Positions 14,910 to 22,179 of a stretch of 64,000 nucleotides of DNA are shown one piece after another (the first letter of the stretch is position 1; every line of letters begins with the position of its first letter). Source of the stretch: Candidatus Equimonas faecalis (lineage in GTDB: Bacteria; Bacteroidota; Bacteroidia; Bacteroidales; Bacteroidaceae). The notes beneath the pieces were generated by a model, which made no database searches, had not been told where the DNA came from, and worked only from the letters and a program-made list of their open reading frames with translations. The stretch is from contig JAGHRT010000027.1 in the NCBI GenBank assembly GCA_018066245.1, forward strand, positions 1-64,000. Direction: 5' to 3'. Position numbers and translations under genes: made by a program.

Positions 14910-16892
14910 ATGAAGAAGACACTCCTCCTCATCGCCGCCCTGCTGTGCGCCACGGCAGGCATGGCACAGACTCTCGTAGGCGGTACGCCCGCCCATCCCG
15001 CCGAGGCTTTCGGCAAGTCCGCCGAGGCTTCCACCCCGGCGCAGGGCATCCGCACGCAGGCCCGCAACATCTACACCCTCGACGCCTCCGCCACCGCCCT
15101 GCCCCGCAAGGAGGCACGCCGCAAGCTGGAAGGCATCACGCTGGAGCCCGGACAGTACATACTGGGCAACTCCCTGAGCGACGAATACTACAACTACGGC
15201 TCCATACCCTATCTGGGCGACGCCCTCGTCGGCTCCATCATCTATAAGGAATCCTACGAGAAACTGAAGAACGTCAAGGCCCTCGGCATACGCTTCTGCA
15301 TTCCCGAAGCCGTAACCATAAAGGCCGTAACGCTGTTCGACAGCAACATCGAACAGCAGTACATCCAGCGCCCCACCAAGCCCTGCAAGAAAGGCTGGAA
15401 CTACGTGCAGTTCGCCACGCCGCAAAGCATCGACCCCGCCGGCTGCCTGATATCCTACACCTACGTGCAGACAGCCTCCAACTACGGCATCTGCAACTGG
15501 CCCGACAAAGCTCCCGGCGGCCTCTACGTGTATGCCTTCAACTCCGACCGCGGCGAATACACCTGGCTCAACGCCAGCAACCAGGCCGGAGCCGCCTGCA
15601 TACAGCTCGTGGTGGAGGCCGACGTGCCCGACTACGAGGTGAACTGCACCGAAGCCCTGTGCAACCACGTCGCCATGAGCAGCGAAGGAAGCGCCATCAT
15701 ATACATGCAGAGCAACAGCCAGAAGCAAATCAACAGCCTGGACTACGACATCACCATCGACGGCCAGACGCACTCCACCCACCGCACGTTCTCCGAACCC
15801 GTGCCCGCCGGCATCGACCAAAACTTCGGCCTCGAAGTGAGCTTCCCCACTCCCGCCAAGGCCGCCGATAATTACGACGTGAAATTCCAGGTCAAGAAGG
15901 CCAACGGCGTGGATATAACTTCCATGCCCATAAGCTTCAAGATGAACGTCTTCACCCGCCTCGTGCCGCGCCAGACCGTGATAGAGGAATTCACCGGCAC
16001 CGCCTGCGGCAACTGCCCCCGAGGCTACGCCGGCATGGAGTACATCAAGGAAGCCTACGAAGGCCGAGCCTACGTCATAGCCGTACACCAGTACAACAAC
16101 ACCGACCCCATGTACTGCGCCCGCTACAACAACCCCGGCTGGGCCGGCGCCCCCACCTGCTGCGTGGACCGCAAGCTCACCACCGACCCCTACTTCGGCA
16201 AAGGCTACGGCATCTACGCCGTCGTCGATGACTGCCGAGCCGAAGCACCCCGCGTGGACATCGGCCTCACCGCCGCCTTCACCGACGAAAGCCAGACAAA
16301 GGTGAAAGCCACCGCCAACCTCGAATTCCTCGGCGAAGCCAAAGGCTACAGCATAGCCTACGTCCTCACCGCCGACTCCCTGCGCGGCACCACCTCCGCC
16401 TGGCGGCAGGACAACTACTACACCGACCGCACGCCCGAAGTCGCCGGAGCCACCGACATAATGCCCCTCATGGCCAAGTTCTGCCAGGGCGGTGAATGGT
16501 GTCAGAGCAAGGTGATGCTCACCTACAACGACGTGGCCCTCACCTCCTCCTGGACCGAACAGGGAGCCAACCAGGCCACCAAGCTCACCTCCACCATCGC
16601 AGCCGGCAAGACACTCACCAACTCCTACACCCTCACCCTGCCCACCGCCGCCGCACTGATGCAGGCCGTCAAGAAGGACCAGCTCTTCGTCACCGCACTC
16701 GTGCTCGACAAGGAAGGCAAAGTGGCCAACGCCCAGCGCTGCCGCGTGCAGAGCCCCGTAGGCATCGACGGCCCCGCCGTGCAGACCGCCGGCCACTCCG
16801 ACGCACCTGCCTACGACCTTCAGGGCCGCCGCATCAACGCCGGTGCCCGCGGCCTCCTCATCCAGGGCGGACGCAAAATCATCGTCAGGTAG
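14910..16892 (+). CDS. Secreted Omp28-like protein with CxxC thioredoxin-type motif and C-terminal sorting tail
   Basis: A 660-residue exported protein whose substrate is unknown. A Sec signal peptide (hydrophobic LLLIAALLCATAGMAQ) is followed by a long beta-rich region. A segment near residues 350-370 reads TVIEEFTGTACGNCPRGYAG, with C366-G-N-C369 in the context of Omp28-related proteins, which have a thioredoxin-like fold. The C terminus (YDLQGRRINAG...GGRKIIVR) is a tail shared with several other secreted products here and resembles a short type IX-style sorting signal. A shorter relative lies at 51175-52185. An AAGTCCGCCGAG repeat core occurs in frame at 15015-15026. xerD follows after 43 bases. 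Confidence 0.75.
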   Translation: MKKTLLLIAALLCATAGMAQTLVGGTPAHPAEAFGKSAEASTPAQGIRTQARNIYTLDASATALPRKEARRKLEGITLEPGQYILGNSLSDEYYNYGSIPYLGDALVGSIIYKESYEKLKNVKALGIRFCIPEAVTIKAVTLFDSNIEQQYIQRPTKPCKKGWNYVQFATPQSIDPAGCLISYTYVQTASNYGICNWPDKAPGGLYVYAFNSDRGEYTWLNASNQAGAACIQLVVEADVPDYEVNCTEALCNHVAMSSEGSAIIYMQSNSQKQINSLDYDITIDGQTHSTHRTFSEPVPAGIDQNFGLEVSFPTPAKAADNYDVKFQVKKANGVDITSMPISFKMNVFTRLVPRQTVIEEFTGTACGNCPRGYAGMEYIKEAYEGRAYVIAVHQYNNTDPMYCARYNNPGWAGAPTCCVDRKLTTDPYFGKGYGIYAVVDDCRAEAPRVDIGLTAAFTDESQTKVKATANLEFLGEAKGYSIAYVLTADSLRGTTSAWRQDNYYTDRTPEVAGATDIMPLMAKFCQGGEWCQSKVMLTYNDVALTSSWTEQGANQATKLTSTIAAGKTLTNSYTLTLPTAAALMQAVKKDQLFVTALVLDKEGKVANAQRCRVQSPVGIDGPAVQTAGHSDAPAYDLQGRRINAGARGLLIQGGRKIIVR

Positions 16893-16935
16893 TCCTTGCG
16901 CCGCACCCGACGCAAGGCAGCCACATGCCGGCCCC

Positions 16936-17811
16936 ATGTTCCAGAAATATAAGATGTACCTCCAGCTGGAGCGCGGCCTGAGCGCAAACTCGCGCCAGGC
17001 CTACCTCCACGACGTGGCCCGCTTCCTCGACTGGCTGGAAGGCGAAGGCACCGCCCCCGAGGCCGTCAGCCTGCCCCTGCTGGAACGCTACAGCTGGACG
17101 CTTCTGGACCTCGGCATACAGCCGCGAAGCATAGCCCGCAACCTCAGCGCCCTGCGCTCCTTCTACGGCTTTCTCGCCCTCGACGGCTACATCCGGCAGG
17201 ACCCCACCGAGCTCCTCGACAGTCCGCGGCCCCCCAAGCACCTGCCCGCCGTGCTCTCGCGCGACGAGGTGGAGCGCCTGCTCCAAGCCCCCGACCTCAG
17301 CCTGCCGCAGGAGCGGCGCGACCACTGCATACTGGAGGTGCTCTACACCGCCGGCCTCCGCGTCAGCGAACTCTGCACGCTGCGCCTGAGCAACCTCTAT
17401 CTGGACGAAGGCTTCCTGCGCGTGGAGGGCAAAGGCAGCAAGCAGCGCCTCGTGCCGCTTGCCCCCCGGGCCGTGCGCGAGCTCCGACTCTGGCTCCAGG
17501 AAAGGCAGACGCTGCGCATCGTCCCCGGCGAAGAAGACTACGTGTTCGTGAGCCACCAGCGGGGCCGCCGCGTGAGCCGCATCACCGTGTTCCACAATCT
17601 CAAAGCCTACGTCCGGCGGGCAGGCATCCAGAAGAACATCTCACCCCACACCCTTCGCCACACCTTCGCCACCCACCTGCTGGAAGGCGGAGCCAACCTC
17701 CGAGCCATACAGCAGATGCTGGGACACGAAAGCCTCGGCACCACCCAACTCTACACCCACATCGACCGCCGCTTCCTGCGCGAGCAAATAGAAAAGTACG
17801 GGCCACGTTAG
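16936..17811 (+). CDS. xerD: Tyrosine recombinase XerD
   Basis: Site-specific recombinase that resolves chromosome dimers at dif, normally together with XerC. The 291-residue protein has an N-terminal SAM-like core-binding domain (LERGLSANSRQAYLHDVARF) and the catalytic domain with R142 (GLRVSEL), H238 and R241 (HTLRHTFATH), H264 (GHESLG) and the nucleophile Y273 (LYTHI). An in-frame ATG at 16843 lies inside the previous gene and would add 31 unrelated residues, so 16936 is chosen. There is no integrase-type context (no att sites or phage genes), and aroQ follows after 59 bases, which supports a housekeeping role. Confidence 0.93.
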   Translation: MFQKYKMYLQLERGLSANSRQAYLHDVARFLDWLEGEGTAPEAVSLPLLERYSWTLLDLGIQPRSIARNLSALRSFYGFLALDGYIRQDPTELLDSPRPPKHLPAVLSRDEVERLLQAPDLSLPQERRDHCILEVLYTAGLRVSELCTLRLSNLYLDEGFLRVEGKGSKQRLVPLAPRAVRELRLWLQERQTLRIVPGEEDYVFVSHQRGRRVSRITVFHNLKAYVRRAGIQKNISPHTLRHTFATHLLEGGANLRAIQQMLGHESLGTTQLYTHIDRRFLREQIEKYGPR

Positions 17812-17870
17812 CCCAGCCCGCGACAAGCGCCACGCATCACCCACAACACCGCACACCCAAAGCCCCAGCC

Positions 17871-18290
17871 ATGAAAATACTCATACTCAACGGGCCCAAC
17901 CTCGGCCGCCTCGGACAACGGGAGCCCGACATCTACGGACACCGCACCATGGAAGACTACATGGACGACCTCCAGTGCCAGTTCCCCAGCATCGACATCC
18001 AACTGCGGCAGAGCAACTGCGAAGGCACCCTCATCGACATCCTCGAAGAAGCCGACCAGGACGACCAGATGGCCGGCATAGTGCTCAATGCCGGAGCCTA
18101 CACCCACACCAGCCTTGCCCTCCAGGACTGCATCCGAGCCATGCGGCTGCCCGTCGTGGAAGTACACATCAGCAACGTAGCCGCACGCGAGCCCATCCGC
18201 CATCAGAGCCTCATCGGGCCCGCCTGCACGGGCACCATCCAAGGCTTCGGCCTGCGCTCCTATGAGCTGGCCGTGCGAGCCCTGCTCTGA
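17871..18290 (+). CDS. aroQ: 3-dehydroquinate dehydratase, type II
   Basis: Dehydrates 3-dehydroquinate to 3-dehydroshikimate in the shikimate pathway. The 139-residue protein has the type II features: NGPNLGRLGQREPDIYG with the catalytic tyrosine in the flexible loop, QSNCEGTLID, NAGAYTHTS, and VEVHISN with the catalytic histidine, followed by REPIRHQS. The length is typical of the dodecameric enzyme. It lies between xerD and a methyltransferase gene and ends 13 bases before the methyltransferase ATG, suggesting co-transcription. Confidence 0.95.
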   Translation: MKILILNGPNLGRLGQREPDIYGHRTMEDYMDDLQCQFPSIDIQLRQSNCEGTLIDILEEADQDDQMAGIVLNAGAYTHTSLALQDCIRAMRLPVVEVHISNVAAREPIRHQSLIGPACTGTIQGFGLRSYELAVRALL

Positions 18291-18303
18291 CACTCCCCAA
18301 TCA

Positions 18304-18945
18304 ATGACCGACCCCAGCGACTACATAGCCCAGTGCTCCACGCCCGAGCACCCCTACCTCGCCGCACTCTACCGAGCCACGCAGGTAACCCTGCTCCACC
18401 CGCGCATGGCCAGCGGCCACGTGCAAGGCCTCCTGCTGCGCCTCATGGCCCAGCTCACGGAAGCCCGGCGCATCGTGGAAATCGGCACCTACTCCGGCTA
18501 CTCCGCCCTCGCCCTGGCCAGCGGAATGGCCGCCGGAGGCCGCCTCACCACCTTCGAAATCAACGATGAGATGGCCGACTTCACCCAGCCCTGGATAGAA
18601 GGCTCACCCTGGGCCGACCGCGTGGAGATGGTCATCGGCGACGCCCTCCGCCTCATTCCCCTCCGGCCCGACCTCGACAGCCTCGACCTCTGCTTCATCG
18701 ACGCCAACAAGCGCCACTACCTCCAGTACCTCGACCTCCTCTGGCCCCGCCTCCGGCCCGGCGGCCTCCTGCTCTGCGACAACACCCTCTGGGACGGCCA
18801 CCTCACCGACGCCGCCCGCCACGACCCGCAGACCGAAGCCCTCCGGCAGTTCAACCTCCACCTCCGCCAACAGGCCGAACAGGGCCGCATGGAGGTGCTC
18901 CTCCTGCCCCTGCGCGACGGTATAACCATCGTCAGAAAACCCTGA
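18304..18945 (+). CDS. SAM-dependent O-methyltransferase (catechol/caffeoyl-CoA type)
   Basis: Class I methyltransferase of 213 residues. The glycine-rich SAM site is VEIGTYSGYSALALA, followed by the acidic strand TTFEINDEM and a metal/substrate-site region LCFIDANKRHYLQYLD with LLCDNTLWDG, the pattern of the metal-dependent COMT/CCoAMT family. The substrate is not known. The frame extends back into aroQ (18262), but the ATG at 18304 gives the usual family N terminus. It is probably in the xerD-aroQ unit. The spacer downstream has ATTATACATT filler before rbfA. Confidence 0.85.
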   Translation: MTDPSDYIAQCSTPEHPYLAALYRATQVTLLHPRMASGHVQGLLLRLMAQLTEARRIVEIGTYSGYSALALASGMAAGGRLTTFEINDEMADFTQPWIEGSPWADRVEMVIGDALRLIPLRPDLDSLDLCFIDANKRHYLQYLDLLWPRLRPGGLLLCDNTLWDGHLTDAARHDPQTEALRQFNLHLRQQAEQGRMEVLLLPLRDGITIVRKP

Positions 18946-18989
18946 AATTCCAAATTCTAAATTATACATTATACATTTATCACCCTCCT

Positions 18990-19325
18990 ATGGAAACTAC
19001 CCGCCAACAGAAAATAGAACGCCTCCTACAGAAGGAGCTGGCCGACATCTTCCAGAAACAGACCGCGCAGATGCGAGGCACACTCGTGTCAGTAAGCAAG
19101 GTGCGCATCAGCCCCGACCTGAGCGTGATGCGCGGCTATCTGAGCGTGTTCCCCTCTGAACGTGCCGAAGAAATCATCGGCAACATCAACGCGCAAGCCT
19201 CACAGCTGCGCTACGAACTCGGCCAGCGCGTGCGCCACCAGCTGCGCATCATTCCCGAAATCAAGTTCTTCCAGGACGATTCGCTGGACTATCTGGAACG
19301 CATCGACCAACTCCTCCAGCACTGA
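18990..19325 (+). CDS. rbfA: Ribosome-binding factor A
   Basis: Small KH-fold protein that binds the 30S subunit and helps mature the 5' end of 16S rRNA. The 111-residue product shows the family pattern: RQQKIERLLQKELADIFQ at the N terminus, VSKVRISPDLSVMRGYLSVF in the middle, and the RVRHQLRIIPEIKFFQDDSLDY stretch of the RNA-binding region near the C terminus. Length is normal. The permease gene begins 5 bases after its stop, so the two are almost certainly co-transcribed. Confidence 0.93.
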   Translation: METTRQQKIERLLQKELADIFQKQTAQMRGTLVSVSKVRISPDLSVMRGYLSVFPSERAEEIIGNINAQASQLRYELGQRVRHQLRIIPEIKFFQDDSLDYLERIDQLLQH

Positions 19326-19330
19326 AGCCC

Positions 19331-20533
19331 ATGAGCCTGCTTCACCTTACCATAGCCCGGCGCTACCTGCTGGGAAAGAAGTCGCACAACGCGGTGAACA
19401 TCATCAGCGGCGTAGCCGTGGCGGGCATCGCCGTGGCCGTGGCGGCCATGGTGGTGGTGCTCAGTGTGTTCAACGGCTTCCGCGAACTCGTGCAGAGCCT
19501 CTACAGCGCCTTCGACAGCGAGCTGTGCATCACGCCCGCCGAAGGCAAGTATTTCACCGCCGGCCAGGCCGACAGCCTCGCCCGCGTGTTCCAGCAGAGC
19601 GGCAAGGTGGAAGCCCTGAGCCGCACCGTGGAGGACCAGGCCCTCATTCTCTTTCGCGGACACCCCCAGGTCATCACGCTGAAGGGCGTGGACGACCGCT
19701 TTGCCGACGTCAGCCAGATACGCTCCATCCTCTACGGCGACGGCATCTACCAGTTCCAACGGGCCGGCGTGGAGTACGCCATACCGGGCTTCAATCTGGG
19801 ACAAATGATGGGCGGCCCGAATTTTTCCCACATGCAGATCTGCGCCCCGCGCGGCGGCGAGCGCATCAACCTGGCCGACCCGCTGGAAAACCTGTCGGTG
19901 GCCGAAATCAACAGCACGGGCCTGCTGTTCTCCGTCAATCAGCCCAAATACGACGACCACTACCTCCTCGTGTCGCTCCAGCTGGCCCAGCAGCTCTTCG
20001 AGAAGGAAGGCCAGTGTACGGCCCTCGAACTGCGGCTCAAACCGCAGTCGGAAGCCGAAGTCAAAGCCCTCTGCCCGCCCTCCGCGGTGGCCCGCAACCG
20101 CTATGAGCAGCAGTCCGAACTTCTGGGCATCATGGAGATTGAAAAGCTCCTGGCCTACGTCTTCCTGAGCTTCATTCTGGTGGTGGCCTGCTTCAACATA
20201 GTGAGCAGCATCAGTATGCTCATCATGGAAAAGCGGGCCGACGCGCACACCCTCTCCCACCTCGGCATGACGCAGGGCGGGCTGCGCAGCATCTTCCTGC
20301 TGGAAGGCCAGCTCATCACGCTGACGGGCACCGTCATCGGCCTGGCAGTGGGCAGTGCCCTGTGCCTGGCGCAGCAAGCGTTCGGCCTGGTGAAACTCGG
20401 CACGGGCGAGAACTTCATCGTGCAGGACTACCCCGTGAGTCTCCACCCCCTCGACCTCGTGTTTATCCTCATCACGGCTCTCCTCATAGGCGGACTTGCC
20501 ACACTCTGGCCCGTGATGAAAGTGAAGTACTAA
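19331..20533 (+). CDS. LolC/LolE-like ABC transporter permease (FtsX family)
   Basis: Inner-membrane permease of 400 residues. The plan is typical: a first membrane helix (about 25-45, after RRYLLGKKSHNAVNIISGVAV), a large periplasmic MacB-type domain, then three membrane helices in the FtsX domain (about 270-395, including LVVACFNIVSSISMLIMEK and LEGQLITLTGTVIGLAVG). By family it would extract lipoproteins from the inner membrane together with an ATPase, but no LolD-type ATPase is next to it, so the role stays inferred. It starts 5 bases after rbfA and is followed within 6 bases by ribD. Confidence 0.85.
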   Translation: MSLLHLTIARRYLLGKKSHNAVNIISGVAVAGIAVAVAAMVVVLSVFNGFRELVQSLYSAFDSELCITPAEGKYFTAGQADSLARVFQQSGKVEALSRTVEDQALILFRGHPQVITLKGVDDRFADVSQIRSILYGDGIYQFQRAGVEYAIPGFNLGQMMGGPNFSHMQICAPRGGERINLADPLENLSVAEINSTGLLFSVNQPKYDDHYLLVSLQLAQQLFEKEGQCTALELRLKPQSEAEVKALCPPSAVARNRYEQQSELLGIMEIEKLLAYVFLSFILVVACFNIVSSISMLIMEKRADAHTLSHLGMTQGGLRSIFLLEGQLITLTGTVIGLAVGSALCLAQQAFGLVKLGTGENFIVQDYPVSLHPLDLVFILITALLIGGLATLWPVMKVKY

Positions 20534-20539
20534 TGTAGA

Positions 20540-21574
20540 ATGCAGAACATAGAATATACAATGATGCGCCGAGCCCTGCAACTGGCAGCGTGCGGAGAGC
20601 TGACCTGCGCCCCCAACCCCATGGTGGGCGCCGTCGTCGCAGGCCCCGACGGACGCATATTGGGCGAAGGCTACCACCACCGGGCCGGCGAGCCCCACGC
20701 CGAAGTCGTGGCCCTCAATGCCGTCAGCCGCAGCGATGCCCGACTCCTGCCCCAGAGCACGCTCTACGTCAGCCTGGAACCCTGCGCCCACTTCGGACGC
20801 ACGCCCCCCTGCGCCGCCCTCATCGTGCGCCGCCGCGTGGGCCGCTGCGTGGTGGGCTGCCGCGACCCCTTCAGCCGCGTCGACGGGCAGGGCCTGGAGA
20901 TGATGCGGCAGGGTGGGGTAGAGGTCGTCATGGCCCCGGCCGACATACAGCAAGAATGCCTCTGGCTGAACCGCCGCTTCGTGTGCCGCCACCGCCTCGG
21001 ACGGCCCTTCATCACCCTGAAGTGGGCACAGACGGCCGACGGCTACATAGGCCGCCGCGACAGCCGGCTCATCGTCAGCACGCCCCTCAGCCGCCTCCAT
21101 GCCCACCGCCTGCGGGCCACCCATCAGGCCATACTCATAGGCCACGGCACGCTCCGCAGCGACCGGCCCGCACTCACGCTGCGCCATTGGGCAGGACACA
21201 CGCCACGGCCCTACGTACTCGGCCGCACAGGCGAGGACGAGCTCCCGCAGGGCTTCCAAGCCTTCGCCCACATCGACGACCTCCTCCACACCATGCAGCG
21301 CGAAGGCCTGCAAAGCCTCCTCGTGGAAGGCGGGGCGCAGGTGCTGCAAAGCTTCATCGAGCGCGACCTCTGGGACGAAGTCTGGGCCGAAATCTCACCC
21401 CTCCCCCTGCCCGAAGGAGCCCAGGGCGTGGAAGCACCCGCCATGCCGCAGGAATTTCAGCCCCAGCACATTACGAGATTCCAAAGCCACTACCTACACT
21501 GGCAGAGCCCCCTGCTCAAATCCCTCTACGGCCTCACTCCCCACGACGCACCGCCCGAGCCGCCGAGCCTGTGA
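20540..21574 (+). CDS. ribD: Bifunctional riboflavin biosynthesis deaminase/reductase
   Basis: Catalyses the second and third steps of riboflavin synthesis. The N-terminal deaminase domain has the zinc motif PHAEV and EPCAHFGRTPPCAALI. The C-terminal reductase domain has FITLKWAQTADGYIG and the NADPH-site region LLVEGGAQVLQSF. At 344 residues it is a normal fusion. Start choice is open: ATG at 20540 keeps the family-like lead-in (IEYTMMRRALQLA), while ATGATG at 20561-20566 is also possible. The first codons lie in an AATGTAGAATGCAGAAC filler repeat. The stop overlaps the first DnaA-box-like sequence of the following spacer. Confidence 0.93.
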   Translation: MQNIEYTMMRRALQLAACGELTCAPNPMVGAVVAGPDGRILGEGYHHRAGEPHAEVVALNAVSRSDARLLPQSTLYVSLEPCAHFGRTPPCAALIVRRRVGRCVVGCRDPFSRVDGQGLEMMRQGGVEVVMAPADIQQECLWLNRRFVCRHRLGRPFITLKWAQTADGYIGRRDSRLIVSTPLSRLHAHRLRATHQAILIGHGTLRSDRPALTLRHWAGHTPRPYVLGRTGEDELPQGFQAFAHIDDLLHTMQREGLQSLLVEGGAQVLQSFIERDLWDEVWAEISPLPLPEGAQGVEAPAMPQEFQPQHITRFQSHYLHWQSPLLKSLYGLTPHDAPPEPPSL

Positions 21575-21900
21575 ATAACTCCGTGCAGAACCGTGGACAA
21601 CGCCGTGCACAATCCCCGCATAACCCCCCTCTCAGCCCGGCCGGCGGCCCCCTCCCGCTTATCCACGCCGTCCACCCGCTTCTGCACGCCCCTCCCCCCA
21701 TTTACCCACCGATTATCCCCCACGGCAGCTCCCTCCGCAAAAGCCTCACGCACAGCACCCGGCACGCCGCCCCAGGCCCACTTATCCACGCCGTCCACAG
21801 CCTATATACATCATCACGCACCACTTTCTTTCTATAAAAACCTACCATAGGTTAAAAGAAAAACAGAGAAAAAATTGGAGATAGTGGAACGTGGACAACG
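21570..21900. other. Candidate replication origin: DnaA-box cluster plus AT-rich patch
   Basis: The 605-base spacer between ribD and the next gene has no credible gene but dense DnaA-box-like sites. They are TGTGAATAA at 21570-21578 (perfect reverse TTATnCACA), CGTGGACAA at 21592-21600 and 21890-21898, and TTATCCACG at 21659-21667 and 21782-21790. The last two are each part of the 18-bp repeat CTTATCCACGCCGTCCAC. An AT-rich run (about 21826-21880) lies between the last boxes. I found no comparable cluster elsewhere. Two parS-like sites and mnmG lie within 20 kb. Against it, genes on both sides run the same way and no skew flip was measured. Confidence 0.5.
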
Positions 21901-22055
21901 CCCCGGCAGCCTGAAACCCCCCAGACATGCGCGGCGTATTAAAAAACAGCCGTCATATTATCCCGTTGCCACCCCCGCCTTCCAAAAAGCACAGGCACTG
22001 GCCAGACACACACAAATTTAAGCAGGAAATGGCCGCGCACCTCCCCCAAATTCGC

Positions 22056-22063
22056 TATATTTG
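22056..22063 (+). promoter_or_regulatory. -7 box upstream of the PCMD secreted protein
   Basis: TATATTTG fits TAnnTTTG and lies 117 bases before the ATG at 22180. The leader between them holds two CCGCCGACAGG-type repeat copies (22121-22160). Confidence 0.45.
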
Positions 22064-22179
22064 CAGCGAGTGTGGCCCAAACCCTGCGACGCCCCCACAG
22101 GCAGGCCGACAGGTCGCACTGTCCCGCCGACAGGAAAAACAATCCCGCCGAAAAATCAAACGAAAACTATAACCCCATT

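Noticed and set aside
14508-16937. 809-codon - strand frame opposite cysS and the Omp28-like gene
   Set aside because: Gly/Val-rich translation typical of the antisense of GC-rich genes; it crosses two clear + strand genes and an AT-rich spacer.
16936-17811. Tyrosine recombinase as evidence of an integrated element
   Set aside because: It sits in a housekeeping run next to aroQ and rbfA, with no att repeats or cargo, and has the normal XerD length and motifs.
17871-18304. Missing gene between aroQ and the methyltransferase
   Set aside because: From memory some relatives have a pyruvate kinase gene here, but the 13-base gap is clean and I cannot verify the ancestral order.
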